Shown here: positions 47,970-57,477 of the stretch, piece by piece | Position numbering within the stretch: the first letter of the stretch is position 1 | Layout: each line of letters starts with the position of its first letter | NCBI RefSeq assembly: GCF_027912515.1 | Contig: NZ_CP115464.1 | Location: forward strand, 496,001-560,000 | DNA from: Brevundimonas sp. NIBR10 | Lineage (GTDB): Bacteria; Pseudomonadota; Alphaproteobacteria; Caulobacterales; Caulobacteraceae | Direction: 5' to 3' | Length of the DNA stretch: 64,000 nt | Program-made: the position numbers and the translations under genes | The notes under the pieces: model-generated | Database searches by the model: none | Told to the model about the DNA's origin: nothing | The model's input: the letters and a program-made list of their open reading frames with translations, nothing else

Positions 47970-48377
47970 ATGAACCGTTCAATCCTCACCAGCCTGGCCG
48001 CTCTGGCGGCGCTGGCTCCCGTCTCCCTCGCCCAGGCCCAGAGCCATTCGCACGCGGGCATGTCGGCGCAGGATCACGCCGCCATGCAGGCCCCCGCCAA
48101 CGGCGTCGTCACCGCGCCCGCGGACAACGCCATGCTAGCGGTCGCGCCGACGACCTTCTCGGCGACGTTCCCGCACGCCATGACCCTGACCTCTCTCAGG
48201 CTGACGGGCCCTGACGCCCGGTCCATCGACGTGGCTGTGGTCGACGACGCGGCGCCGGTCACCACGGTCAGCGCGCCCCTCCCCATCCTGGCCCCCGGAT
48301 CCTATTCCGCCGCCTGGGCCGCGAAGGGCGCCGACGGCCACCAGATGAACGGCCTCGTCCGTTTCATGGTTCACTGA
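47970..48377 (+). CDS. copC: CopC-like periplasmic copper-binding protein
   Basis: A 135-residue protein: a signal peptide ending SLAQAQ, a His-rich start (SHSHAGMSAQDHAAM), then the CopC fold with PTTFSATFPHAMTLTSLRLT and the end DGHQMNGLVRFMVH. It is the counterpart of the gene at 23159. A strong terminator lies 50 bases after the stop, closing the group that starts with the lipoprotein. Confidence 0.87.
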   Translation: MNRSILTSLAALAALAPVSLAQAQSHSHAGMSAQDHAAMQAPANGVVTAPADNAMLAVAPTTFSATFPHAMTLTSLRLTGPDARSIDVAVVDDAAPVTTVSAPLPILAPGSYSAAWAAKGADGHQMNGLVRFMVH

Positions 48378-48426
48378 GGGATCGGCCTCCCGCCTCCTGA
48401 GGGGCCGAAGCCGGATGTGGAAGGAA

Positions 48427-48455
48427 CGCCGCGCGACCTGCCGCGCGGCGTTTTT
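48427..48455 (+). terminator. Rho-independent terminator after copC
   Basis: A nine-base stem CGCCGCGCG/CGCGCGGCG with a six-base loop is followed by five T residues. It closes the plus-strand transcript from the sigma or lipoprotein genes. Confidence 0.9.
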
Positions 48456-48517
48456 CCGTCGTCGATCAGCGGTCGGCTCCCCGGCTGACCCCTCGCGATG
48501 GTCTTTCAGCCCTGGGC

Positions 48518-49321
48518 TCAGTCGGCGCGCCGTGATCGCCGGCCGGCGCGATCCATCCGGCCGGGGGGCGAACTACGCTCCTGAAGGTGGGGCGCCAAGC
48601 TCGCCAATGTCCGGGTCACAACGTGGGCGTCGCCGAAACCGCGTCCTACAGCTTGGCCAGCCTCCGGGTCGTACAGAATGGTGAAACAGCCCAGCGCCTT
48701 GGCCGGGCGAATGTCCCATTCCAGACTGTCTCCGACGACACAGACCTCGGGCGGATCGACGTTCAAGGCGGCAAACACTCGCCTGAACGCGCCCGGATCG
48801 GGCTTGCCAACGCCGACCTCGCCTTCAATCTGGATATGATGGAAACGCGAAGCCAGACCGAAACGCTCGATCTTGGCGCGCTGCAGTGGACCGGCGCCGT
48901 TGGTGAGCAGCGCGAGCCGGTATCCAGCGTCCCGCAGTTGGACCAACACGGCGTCCGCCTTGGGTTCGAGCCGCATCTGCCGGTCGCGATGGAGGCTGAA
49001 GGCGTCGGCGATGCGCTCTGCGATCTCGGGAGATACCGTTGGACTACTGTCGCGCCGCAAGGCCTCGAAGGCTTTGGCTGCGATGACGCGCCGGGCCTGC
49101 TTCGGGTCTGCGCGGCCCACGGCGTGGCTGTCCGGATCGCTCCAGAAGGCCCGCCCCGCCTCCGTCAGGGCGCGCGCTGCAACGTCCGGAGCGAGGTCGC
49201 CAAGCTCGGTCTGGTATACCTGACAGACGCTGCGCCACGCCAGATCAGGGCGGCGATAGGCTGAGAGCAGGGTGTCATCCAGATCGATCACGACGGCCCG
49301 GATCCGCCGCCCCGCTGTCAT
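48518..49321 (-). CDS. HAD-family hydrolase
   Basis: A 267-residue protein with the DxDxT nucleophile motif in AVVIDLDDTLLSAYRR, motif II in LALLTNGAG, and motif IV in VCVVGDSLEWDIRPAK. The helical cap between fits the YjjG/HAD subclass I phosphatases. The substrate is unknown. It is convergent with the copC group and has no evident metal-resistance role. Confidence 0.88.
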   Translation of the reverse strand: MTAGRRIRAVVIDLDDTLLSAYRRPDLAWRSVCQVYQTELGDLAPDVAARALTEAGRAFWSDPDSHAVGRADPKQARRVIAAKAFEALRRDSSPTVSPEIAERIADAFSLHRDRQMRLEPKADAVLVQLRDAGYRLALLTNGAGPLQRAKIERFGLASRFHHIQIEGEVGVGKPDPGAFRRVFAALNVDPPEVCVVGDSLEWDIRPAKALGCFTILYDPEAGQAVGRGFGDAHVVTRTLASLAPHLQERSSPPGRMDRAGRRSRRAD

Positions 49322-49462
49322 TGGACAACACCGGGCCGGTCACCGGCCGGCGCAAGGCACAGGCTGTAGCGAGGCCCTGGCCCCGGCGGGGGCGTCCTGA
49401 CAACCGACCCGTTGCGTGCCTGTGGGGGCGCCGGCGTCAAGACAAGACCCGCCGCCGCTTCG

Positions 49463-51082
49463 CTAGAACCACGCCCGAATGCCGACGACCAGCCGGGTGT
49501 CTTCCGAGCTTCGCCCGTCAGCTTCCAGGAAGTCCGCCGTATTGCCGAAGCTCTTGGTCCATTCGACGCCGACATAGGGTGCGAATTCCTTGCGGAACTC
49601 GTAGCGCAAGCGGGCCCCGATCTGGAGCGTCGACAGGCCGGACCCGATCCGGAGTTCGGGGATGTCCTCCGCCGACAGCACCACCTCGGCCCGGGGCTGC
49701 ACGATCCAGCGATTGGTGATCCGCTGATCATATTCGGCCTCCGCCCTCGCCGTCAGTTCGCCCTTGTTGGACAGGAAGGCCGCCGCATCGACCTCGAACC
49801 AGTAGGGCGCCAGACCCTGAATGCCGACGACCAGATCGGTCCGGTCGCCCTCGGGCCGGTAGGTCTGCCGCAGGCCGGTCTGGAAGTCGAAGAAGGGTCG
49901 GAACGCCCGGCTGTAGAGGGCCTGGATCTCGGCCTCCTCGACCTCGCCGTCAAAAGCGCCCTCCCCTTCCGACTTCCACCAGAACCGATTGATGTCGCCG
50001 CCGGTCCAGCCCTGGGCGTCCCAGGCGTAGCCTTCCTCGTCGTCGCCAAAGGTCGCTTCGAGCTGGTCGATGATGACCGCCGTCGTGCGGACGTTTCCGT
50101 GCTCGACCAACAGCTGGGCGCGGGCCGCCGCCATTTCGGCGGGGTCGAACAGCAGGTCGGCGGCATTGGCCGGCCCGCTTGCCGCGCCCGCCGGAGCGGG
50201 GGCTTCCGGTGGACGTCCGGGATTGTTCGCGCTGGTCGGGACGTCGGGCGGCATGGCCATTCCGGACATGTCGTGTCCGGCCGGCATCTGACCCATCGTC
50301 GACATGTCGTGCCCCGCCGGCATGGCCGGCGCGGGCGGGGTCTGACCCATGGTCGACATGTCATGGCCGGCATGCGGGGACGCGGCGGCCGGAGCCGGCT
50401 GGGTCTGGCCCATCGTCGACATGTTGTGTCCCGCCGGCATGGCTGGCGCGGGCTGGGTCTGACCCATGGTCGACATATCATGACCGGCATGCGGGGACGT
50501 GGCGGCCGGAGCCGGCTGAGTCTGGCCCATCGTCGACATGTCGTGCCCCGCGGGCATGGCTGGCGCAGGCTGGGTCTGACCCATGGCCGACATGTCATGG
50601 CCGGCATGCGGGGACGCGGCGGCCGGAGCCGGCTGGGTCTGGCCCATAGCCGACATGTCGTGCCCCGCCGGCATGGCCGGCGCGGGCTGGGTCTGACCCA
50701 TGGTCGACATGTCATGACCGGCATGTCTAGACGCGGCGGCTGGAGCGGGCTGCGTCTGGGGCATCGTAGACATGTCGTGTCCCGCAGGCATGGCCGGCGC
50801 AGGCCGGGTCTGGCCCATGGTCGACATGTCGTGCCCCGCCGGCATCGCCCCAGCCTGCAGACGGACGGGCACCGCGCCCGTCGGGCACGTCGGCGCTCCG
50901 GCCGTCCCTATCCGGGATGCATCGGCGGTGGAGGAGCCGCGCGCGACGCAACCCTCCGGAAGCGTCTGGCGAACAGGCGCGGGCGTTGCATGCCCGGCGT
51001 GGCTCTGCGCCAGCGCAGGCGTTCCCGCCGCCGCGGAGGCCGCGGCGAGGATCAGGGGAAGGACGGCGACCGACGTCTTCAC
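49463..51082 (-). CDS. copB: Copper resistance outer-membrane protein CopB with extended GHDMS repeat
   Basis: A 539-residue protein starting with a GTG that overlaps the copA stop (GTGA). After a signal peptide come eleven GHDMS or GHNMS units, then the CopB barrel: NPGRPPEAPAPAG linker, EATFGDDEEGYAWDAQGW, LAPYWFEVDAAAFLS, and a C-terminal aromatic AWF. CopB sequesters or exports copper at the outer membrane. Met-rich repeats are common in CopB, but this run of about 190 residues is long. Confidence 0.92.
   Translation of the reverse strand: MKTSVAVLPLILAAASAAAGTPALAQSHAGHATPAPVRQTLPEGCVARGSSTADASRIGTAGAPTCPTGAVPVRLQAGAMPAGHDMSTMGQTRPAPAMPAGHDMSTMPQTQPAPAAASRHAGHDMSTMGQTQPAPAMPAGHDMSAMGQTQPAPAAASPHAGHDMSAMGQTQPAPAMPAGHDMSTMGQTQPAPAATSPHAGHDMSTMGQTQPAPAMPAGHNMSTMGQTQPAPAAASPHAGHDMSTMGQTPPAPAMPAGHDMSTMGQMPAGHDMSGMAMPPDVPTSANNPGRPPEAPAPAGAASGPANAADLLFDPAEMAAARAQLLVEHGNVRTTAVIIDQLEATFGDDEEGYAWDAQGWTGGDINRFWWKSEGEGAFDGEVEEAEIQALYSRAFRPFFDFQTGLRQTYRPEGDRTDLVVGIQGLAPYWFEVDAAAFLSNKGELTARAEAEYDQRITNRWIVQPRAEVVLSAEDIPELRIGSGLSTLQIGARLRYEFRKEFAPYVGVEWTKSFGNTADFLEADGRSSEDTRLVVGIRAWF
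50278..50850 (-). repeat. Tandem GHDMS-coding repeat inside copB
   Basis: Units of 18 and 21 residues alternate (GHDMSTMGQTQPAPAMPA and GHDMSTMGQTQPAPAAASPH plus A), giving a 39-residue, 117-base higher-order repeat present about four times. Eleven GHDMS cores are counted in all. Variation between units is small, so they expanded recently. His and Met here suit both Cu(II) and Cu(I). Confidence 0.85.
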
Positions 51083-52941
51083 GATGCAGCTCCTTCCATC
51101 GGACGGACCGTGACCACATTGAACATCCCGGCATGCATGTGCAGCAATAGGTGACAGTGGAAGGCCCAGTCGCCGGGGTTGTCGGCGGTCAGGTCGAAAC
51201 TGACCTTGCCGCCCGGCGGAACGTTGACAGTGTGTTTGAGCGGCTGGTGCCCGGCAGGGCCCCCGGTGACCAGTTCGAAGAAATGGCCGTGCAGATGGAT
51301 CGGGTGCGCCATCATGGAATCGTTGACCAGGGTCACGCGCACCCGCTCGTCCCGCTCGAACCGGATCGGCTCGACCAGCTCGCTGAATTTTCGGCCGTCA
51401 AAGCCCCACATGAACCGCTCCATATTGCCGGTCAGATGGATTTCCATCGTCCGGGACGGGGGACGCTGATCCTTGTTGGGCTGGAGCGAGACGAGGTCGG
51501 TGTAGACGAGGACGCGATGCGGAACATCCTGAAGCCCGATCGGACGCTCGCCCATGCGGTTGGCCGGCGCCATCGCGATGGCATCGACGCCCACACCGAC
51601 CGCCATGTCGGGCGGCGCATTCTCGGGATCGCGCATGTTCATTCCGGCCATGGAGCCGTGATCCATTCCAGGCATCGCCCCGGCAGGCTGGGCAGGCACG
51701 GCGCCGTGATCCATGCCCGCCATGGCTCCGCCGGAGGCTCCGGTCATGGCCCCGTGGTCCATCCCGGCCATGGCTCCGCCCGGCTGGGCTCCCATGGACC
51801 CGTGATCCATTCCGCCCATGCCGCCCATGTCCCCCATGCCCATGTCCTTCATGGTCAGGTTGGGAACCTCCCGCAGCGGCGGAACCTCGGCGGTCATTCC
51901 AAGACGCGGCGCCAGGGTCGCCCGCCCCATGCCCGATCGGTCGATGGCTTCGGAGACGATGGTGTAGGCGCGGTCCTCGGTCGGCTGGACGATGACGTCA
52001 TAGGTCTCGGCCACAGAAATCTGGAACTCGTCGGTCTCGATCGGGCGCACATTCTCGCCGTCGGCCTGAACCACGGTCATCGGCAGTCCGGGAATTCGCA
52101 CGTTGAAGATCGACATGGCCGAGGCGTTGATGATGCGCAACCGCACCCGCTCGCCGGGCCGGAACAGACCGGTCCAGTTCTCCCGCGGCCCGTGGCCGTT
52201 GATCAGATAGGTGTAGGTCGAGCCGTTGACGTCGAGGATGTCGCGCGGATCCATGCGCATCTCGCCCCACATCCGGCGCTCTTCCAGGCTCATCCGGTCG
52301 CTGCCGTCCAGCAGGCCGGCCAGGGTGGTGCGCTGGCGGTTGAAGTAACCGGGGCTCTTCTTGAGCTTGTCGAAGATTTCGTGCGGGTGCATGAAGCTCC
52401 AGTCCGACAGGACCAGCACATGTTCGCGGTCGTAGGCGACCGGGTCGGCGCCCGCCGGGTCGATGACGATGGGCCCGTAATGGCCGAGCGCCTCCTGCAG
52501 TCCTGAGTGGCTGTGGTACCAGAAGGTGCCGGACTGCCGGACCGGGAATTCGTAAACGAAGGTCTCGCGCGGGCGGATGCCGGGGAAGCTGACGCCCGGC
52601 ACACCGTCCATCTGGAACGGCAGCAGGATGCCGTGCCAGTGGATGGATGTGTCCTCATCAAGCTGGTTCGTCACCGCGAGGCGGACGTTCTGGCCTTCGC
52701 GCAAACGGAGCACCGGCGCGGGAAGCACGCCGTTGATCGTTGTGGCCGTGGCGGTGCGCCCGTTCACGGTGAACGGCGACTGACCGATCGTCAGGTCGAT
52801 GTTCGGGCCGGTGAGGGTCGGCAGGTCCGCCCGCAACCCCGGCGAACCTGTCTGGGCCCAGGCGGGCATCAAGCCCTGCAGGGCCGCGAGACCGCCTCCG
52901 GCGACAGCGCCGCGCAGCAGTAGTCGACGATCCAGCTTCAT
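51079..52941 (-). CDS. copA: Multicopper oxidase CopA (copper resistance)
   Basis: A 620-residue periplasmic oxidase exported by Tat (DRRLLLRGAVAGGGLAALQG). The four copper-binding blocks are SIHWHGILLPF, GTFWYHSHSGLQ, HPIHLHGHFFEL and WAFHCHLLLHMHAGM. A Met/His-rich insert near residue 370 repeats MDHGxM (MGGMDHGSMG, AGMDHGAM). It oxidises Cu(I) to the less toxic Cu(II). It is co-transcribed with copB through a GTGA overlap. Confidence 0.96.
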   Translation of the reverse strand: MKLDRRLLLRGAVAGGGLAALQGLMPAWAQTGSPGLRADLPTLTGPNIDLTIGQSPFTVNGRTATATTINGVLPAPVLRLREGQNVRLAVTNQLDEDTSIHWHGILLPFQMDGVPGVSFPGIRPRETFVYEFPVRQSGTFWYHSHSGLQEALGHYGPIVIDPAGADPVAYDREHVLVLSDWSFMHPHEIFDKLKKSPGYFNRQRTTLAGLLDGSDRMSLEERRMWGEMRMDPRDILDVNGSTYTYLINGHGPRENWTGLFRPGERVRLRIINASAMSIFNVRIPGLPMTVVQADGENVRPIETDEFQISVAETYDVIVQPTEDRAYTIVSEAIDRSGMGRATLAPRLGMTAEVPPLREVPNLTMKDMGMGDMGGMGGMDHGSMGAQPGGAMAGMDHGAMTGASGGAMAGMDHGAVPAQPAGAMPGMDHGSMAGMNMRDPENAPPDMAVGVGVDAIAMAPANRMGERPIGLQDVPHRVLVYTDLVSLQPNKDQRPPSRTMEIHLTGNMERFMWGFDGRKFSELVEPIRFERDERVRVTLVNDSMMAHPIHLHGHFFELVTGGPAGHQPLKHTVNVPPGGKVSFDLTADNPGDWAFHCHLLLHMHAGMFNVVTVRPMEGAAS

Positions 52942-53078
52942 GGGATACTCCTGAAAGTCATGACCGCGCCTCCGTACGGCGACGATCTATAGGGATTTAC
53001 GCAGGCGACGCGGTCGGCCCTCGCGACACGCTGCCGCAGAGCCGACCGCGCCGGCGGCCCTCGCGGCCGCCCGCCGAA

Positions 53079-53549
53079 TTACCGCCGCGCCAGAAGAGCC
53101 TTCATCTGGGCGATCTCCTGTTCCTGGGAGCGGACGATTTCCTCGCACAGACCGAGCACTTCCGGATCCGTCAGCGAGGCTTGCTGGCACATCAGGATGG
53201 CGCCGGAGTGGTGCGGGATCATCGAACGCAGGAACTCCGTGTCTCCCACCGCCGCCTGGGTCCGCATACCCCAGAAGCTGACCGCAAACACCAGGGCGGC
53301 AGCCCCGCCGATCAGCAGATTCGTCCGTTTCGACGGATACATCGACCGCATGAACACCAGCATGAGGATCGCCATAGGCGAGACCATCATGAGGGTCATG
53401 TAGACGTTGTTGAGGTTGAAGTAGAAATGATTGAGGGACGCGATCATCGTGTACATCACGAGGTACATGATGATGAAATCCAGGACGAGCTCGATCGCGA
53501 ACGACCGATAGCTCCCCTTCATGGCGTGCATGGTCTTCATGTTTTCCAT
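53079..53549 (-). CDS. DUF305 membrane protein
   Basis: A 156-residue protein from the ATG at 53549, which has GAGGAAG eight bases upstream; a longer frame with a TTG start is less likely. Three hydrophobic helices (FAIELVLDFIIMYLVMYTMI and two more) precede a DUF305 core with EFLRSMIPHHSGAILMCQQA. Met and His residues suggest copper binding at the membrane. It is 137 bases upstream of copA. Confidence 0.87.
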   Translation of the reverse strand: MENMKTMHAMKGSYRSFAIELVLDFIIMYLVMYTMIASLNHFYFNLNNVYMTLMMVSPMAILMLVFMRSMYPSKRTNLLIGGAAALVFAVSFWGMRTQAAVGDTEFLRSMIPHHSGAILMCQQASLTDPEVLGLCEEIVRSQEQEIAQMKALLARR

Positions 53550-53604
53550 CGATTGTTCTTCCTCTACTCGCAAATCTGCAACGGGACTTCTCGCCGACGC
53601 CGGA

Positions 53605-54285
53605 TCATCCTGCGCTGGCGGGATGAGCCTCCAGCCAGGCGCGCAGCTCCGCGATGTCCGCGGTCTGCATCTCGATCGTCTTCTGCGCCATGCGCCGGAT
53701 GTCGGCGTCCTGGCTTTCGCGCAGCACCACCTGGGCCATGTCGAGGGCGCCCTGGTGATGCGCGATCATCTTGCGAGCCCAGGTCTGGTCCGTGTCGACC
53801 CCGGTCGCGGCCATCATGGCCTCCATCATTTTCGCTTCGGCCGGCGCGAACGGCGGCTCACCGCCTCCGCCCGGCGCTGCCGCACCGGCTGCGGCCCCCA
53901 CGTTTGTTTCGAGCCAACGCTGGAGCTCGGCGATGTCCCCGGTCTGCATCTCGACGGTCTTCTGCGCCATCCGGCGAATGTCGGCATCCCGCGTGTCGCG
54001 CAGCAAAATCTGGGACATATCGAGGGCGCCTTGGTGATGGGGGATCATCTTGCGGGCCCATGCCTCTCCGGCGCTGGCTCCCGTCGCCGACCTCATGGCC
54101 TCGTGCATCCTCGCCTCGGCGGCGGAGAAGGGCGTCTGCGCCATCGCCATGGGCTCCGGAGTCTGCGCCGACTCGTCGGCCTTGGAGGCCGCCGGCGGCT
54201 CGGCGGCCGGGCTGCACGCCGCCACGAGGAGAGCGGAACAGCCGGCGAGCAGAACGGACGAGCGTGTGAAGGTCAGGTTGAACAT
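53605..54285 (-). CDS. Lipoprotein with two DUF305 domains
   Basis: A 226-residue protein from the ATG at 54285, preceded by GGAGACACCC. The leader ends in a lipobox (LLVAACSPA). Two DUF305 copies follow: WARKMIPHHQGALDMSQILL with AELQRWLE, and WARKMIAHHQGALDMAQVVL with AELRAWLE. The copies are very alike, so the duplication is internal and recent. A role in copper binding is inferred from the neighbours. Confidence 0.88.
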   Translation of the reverse strand: MFNLTFTRSSVLLAGCSALLVAACSPAAEPPAASKADESAQTPEPMAMAQTPFSAAEARMHEAMRSATGASAGEAWARKMIPHHQGALDMSQILLRDTRDADIRRMAQKTVEMQTGDIAELQRWLETNVGAAAGAAAPGGGGEPPFAPAEAKMMEAMMAATGVDTDQTWARKMIAHHQGALDMAQVVLRESQDADIRRMAQKTIEMQTADIAELRAWLEAHPASAG

Positions 54286-54567
54286 CGGGTGTCTCCGGCG
54301 TAGGGCGGCGCCGGCGAATCGGCCGGCGGCTAGTTGAAGAGGGCGCCGGCGAGGCGGCGGCGGGACGCGGACTTGAACCGGGATCTCGGCGCCGTTGCGC
54401 AACCGGACATGAACGCCAGTTAAATCCGGGTCCTCCGACACGGTTCCGCCTTGATCAAATATACCCGAACGCTGTTGGATCAGGCGAGGGATCGGCTGCC
54501 GGAGTGCGTAATGGCGCAAACGCCGATCGTCGCCTTCTCCTGGCCCCGGTCCCCCATGCCGCCCCCG

Positions 54568-56922
54568 TTAAAGTCTGACCGCACGAAGCCGCAGCGCATT
54601 GCCGATGACGCTCACGGAGGACAGGGCCATCGCCAACGCCGCCAGAGCCGGCGACAGCAGGAGGCCAAAGATCGGGTACAGCAGCCCCGCCGCGACCGGG
54701 ATGCCCAGGGCGTTGTACCCGAAGGCGAAGACGAGATTCTGGCGGATGTTGCTCATCACCGCCTTCGACAGCTTGCGCGCCCGGACAATGCCCTGGAGAT
54801 CGCCCCCCAGCAGGGTGACGCCGGCGCTCTCGATGGCCACGTCCGACCCGGCGCCCATGGCGACCCCGACATCGGCGGCGGCCAGGGCCGGGGCGTCATT
54901 GACCCCGTCGCCGGCCATGGCCACGATGCGGCCCTCGGCCCGCAGACGCTCGACGACCGCCGCCTTGTCCTGCGGCAGGACCTCGGCCTGGACATCGTCT
55001 ATGCCGAGCCGGCGCGCCACCGCCTCGGCCGTGGTCCGGTTGTCCCCGGTCATCATCACCAGGCGCAGGCCCGCGGCCTTCAGAGCGCGAATGGCCTCGG
55101 CGGTCGTCGCTTTGACCGGGTCGGCGATGCCGAGGACTCCGGCCGCCACCCCGTCAACGGCCACGAAGATCGCGGTGGCGCCGTTCTGGCGTAGCGCCTC
55201 GGCCTCGGCCTCGAGCGCCGCGACCTCGACGCCGATCTCCTTGAGGTAGCGGCCGTTGCCGAGCGCCACGCGGCGGCCGTCGACCACCCCGGTGACGCCG
55301 CGCCCGACCGGGCTGTCGAACTCCGACGCCTCCGACAGCACGAGCTTGCGATCCGCCGCGGCGCGGACGACGGCGTCGGCCAGCGGGTGCTCGCTGCCCC
55401 GCTCCAGACTGGCGGAGAGTCTCAAAAGCTCGGCCTCGTCGAACCCGGCGGCGGGCCGGATGGCCGTCACCGACGGTCGCCCCTCCGTCAGGGTACCGGT
55501 CTTGTCGAGCACCAAGGTGTCGACCTTTTCGAAACGCTCCAGCGCCTCGGCGTTCTTGATCAGCACGCCGGCGTGGGCGCCGCGCCCCACCCCGACCATG
55601 ATGGAGATCGGCGTCGCCAGGCCCAGGGCGCAGGGACAGGCGATGATCAGCACCGAGACCGCGGCGACCAGCGCGTAGGACAGGCGCGGTTCGGGACCGA
55701 CCAGGCCCCAGACGAGGGCGGCGAGAACCGCGATGCCGATCACTGCCGGCACGAACCAGCCGGACACCTTGTCGGCCAGACGCTGGATCGGCGCGCGGCT
55801 GCGCTGGGCCTGGGCGACCATCTGGACGATCTGGGCCAGCAGGGTGTCGGCGCCGACCTTGTCGGCCCGCATCACGAACGAGCCGGTCTTGTTGAGCGAT
55901 CCGGCAACCACCCTGTCGCCGACGTCCTTGGTCACCGGCATGGATTCACCCGTGACCAGGGACTCGTCGATGGTCACGCGGCCGTCCAGAATCTCGCCGT
56001 CGACCGCCACCTTCTCGCCGGGACGGACGCGCAGCCGGTCTCCGACGGCGACCAGGTCGAGCGTGACGTCCTCGTCGCCGCCGTCGTCGCGGACCCGACG
56101 CGCGGTCTTGGGCGTCAGATCCAGCAGCGCCCGGATGGCGCCGGACGTCTGTTCGCGCGCGCGCAGCTCAAGAATCTGGCCCACCAGAACCAGGACGGTG
56201 ATGATGGCCGCTGCCTCGAAATAGACCGGCGCGCTGCCGTCCATCCGGCGGACCGCCGCCGGGAACAGAGCCGGCGCCAGCACCGCGACCACGCTGTAGA
56301 TCCAGGCCGCGCCGACGCCGATGGCGATCAGGGTGAACATGTTGAGGCTGCGGTTGCGGAGGGAAGCCCAGCCCCGCTGGAAGAACGGCCAGCCGGCCCA
56401 CAGCACCACGGGCGTCGCCAGCGCGAACTGGATCCAGTTGGAGGTTTGGCCCGAAATCCGCATCGCCAGTCCGGTCAGATGGCCGCCCATCTCGAGCGCG
56501 AAGACGGGCAGGGTCAGGACCGCGGCAACCCAGAGGCGGCGGGTGAAGTCGATCAGTTCGTGATTGACCGGCGCCTCGGCGGTGACGGTCTCCGGCTCCA
56601 GCGCCATGCCGCAGATCGGGCAGGAGCCCGGGCCCTCCTGGCGCACCTCCGGATGCATCGGGCAGGTGTAGATGGCGCCCGGGATGACAGGCGCCGGTTG
56701 CCGGGCCTCGCCGAGATAGCGGTCCGGATCGGCGATGAATTTGGTCCGGCAGCCCGCCGAACAGAAGAAATAGTCCTTATCGTCGTGGGCCGCCCGATGC
56801 GCTGTGGTCGCCGGATCGACGGTCATGCCGCAGACCGGATCGACCGCCTTCGCGCCGCTGTCCGCCGATTTGGCCGAACAGCAGCTGTGGTCGGGCGGAT
56901 GCGAAGGGGAGGGCATGGACAT
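54568..56922 (-). CDS. copA: Copper-exporting P-type ATPase (P1B-1)
   Basis: A 784-residue ATPase from the ATG at 56922 (AAGGAG upstream). An N-terminal YHS domain ([15 protein letters not shown], residues 28-70) is followed by a metal-binding motif, YTCPMHPEV to CPICGMAL (85-107). The helix-six motif is [12 protein letters not shown], the mark of Cu(I) pumps, and phosphorylation occurs in [10 protein letters not shown]. It exports Cu(I) from the cytoplasm. It diverges from csoR across the operator at 56953. Confidence 0.95.
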   Translation of the reverse strand: MSMPSPSHPPDHSCCSAKSADSGAKAVDPVCGMTVDPATTAHRAAHDDKDYFFCSAGCRTKFIADPDRYLGEARQPAPVIPGAIYTCPMHPEVRQEGPGSCPICGMALEPETVTAEAPVNHELIDFTRRLWVAAVLTLPVFALEMGGHLTGLAMRISGQTSNWIQFALATPVVLWAGWPFFQRGWASLRNRSLNMFTLIAIGVGAAWIYSVVAVLAPALFPAAVRRMDGSAPVYFEAAAIITVLVLVGQILELRAREQTSGAIRALLDLTPKTARRVRDDGGDEDVTLDLVAVGDRLRVRPGEKVAVDGEILDGRVTIDESLVTGESMPVTKDVGDRVVAGSLNKTGSFVMRADKVGADTLLAQIVQMVAQAQRSRAPIQRLADKVSGWFVPAVIGIAVLAALVWGLVGPEPRLSYALVAAVSVLIIACPCALGLATPISIMVGVGRGAHAGVLIKNAEALERFEKVDTLVLDKTGTLTEGRPSVTAIRPAAGFDEAELLRLSASLERGSEHPLADAVVRAAADRKLVLSEASEFDSPVGRGVTGVVDGRRVALGNGRYLKEIGVEVAALEAEAEALRQNGATAIFVAVDGVAAGVLGIADPVKATTAEAIRALKAAGLRLVMMTGDNRTTAEAVARRLGIDDVQAEVLPQDKAAVVERLRAEGRIVAMAGDGVNDAPALAAADVGVAMGAGSDVAIESAGVTLLGGDLQGIVRARKLSKAVMSNIRQNLVFAFGYNALGIPVAAGLLYPIFGLLLSPALAALAMALSSVSVIGNALRLRAVRL

Positions 56923-56952
56923 GGCGGGCTCCTTGAAACAGCTGGACGCCAT

Positions 56953-56971
56953 ATATACCCTAAGGGGGTAT
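56953..56971. promoter_or_regulatory. CsoR operator between copA ATPase and csoR
   Basis: ATATACCCTAAGGGGGTAT has the TACCC-N5-GGGTA inverted repeat typical of CsoR boxes. It lies 31 bases from the ATPase start and 53 from the csoR start. One site could control both divergent genes. Confidence 0.75.
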
Positions 56972-57023
56972 CGCGCAAGGCGCTGTCCTGGGGTATGGTC
57001 GAACGGTCAGAGCGAGGAATTGG

Positions 57024-57299
57024 ATGCAGACGGAAACAAAACCCAAGGTGTTGAACCGCCTGAACCGGATCGAGGGCCAGGTGCGCGGCATCGCCCGGAT
57101 GGTCGAGGAGGACCGCTACTGCGTGGAGGTCCTCACCCAGCTCCAGGCCGTACGGGCGGCCCTGCTGCGCGTCGAGAGCGAGGTGCTCAGAGACCACCTT
57201 GACCACTGCGTCATGGGGGCGATGACCGGCGACGATCTCTCCGATCGCAAGGCCAAGGCCACAGAACTGATCGACCTTCTCGGACGCGCCTCGCGGTAG
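57024..57299 (+). CDS. csoR: Copper-sensing repressor CsoR
   Basis: A 91-residue all-helical repressor. Cys33, His58 and Cys62 have the spacing (25, 4) of the Cys-His-Cys copper site of CsoR, in RYCVEVLTQLQ and RDHLDHCVMG. It represses copA and itself until Cu(I) binds. A truncated copy is at 23935-24087. The gene is intact and next to its likely operator. Confidence 0.93.
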   Translation: MQTETKPKVLNRLNRIEGQVRGIARMVEEDRYCVEVLTQLQAVRAALLRVESEVLRDHLDHCVMGAMTGDDLSDRKAKATELIDLLGRASR

Positions 57300-57312
57300 C
57301 GCAGGACATTTC

Positions 57313-57477
57313 CCTAGACATCCCGTCGGATTGGTTCGGCGAGCGTCTTAAAATATCCTCTCGGGTAGTCGGGCCGACGGCCGATCTGGCCTGCCCGGGG
57401 CGTGTGGACCCCGGACCGGAAACTTGCCCAAGAGATGATCCCACAGGCTGGTGAACAGGCCGAAAAACCCACGGAAA
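57313..57477 (-). pseudogene. Sterol desaturase remnant (C-terminal part)
   Basis: The minus strand retains pieces equal to the end of the gene at 24102: a phrase close to FGLFTSLWDHLLG, then a shifted reading of PDYPRDYL and PFRRDV. Frameshifts and small deletions break it, and all the histidine motifs upstream are gone. It occupies the same place after csoR as the intact gene does in the other locus. Confidence 0.7.

Noticed and set aside
49753..50724. Arg/Pro-rich frame overlapping the copB repeat
   Set aside because: It is a frame-shifted reading of the GHDMS repeat and has no start signal or family.
50278..50850. CRISPR array in the regular repeats
   Set aside because: The repeats keep one open reading frame, the units are protein repeats of 18 and 21 codons, and there are no unique spacers.
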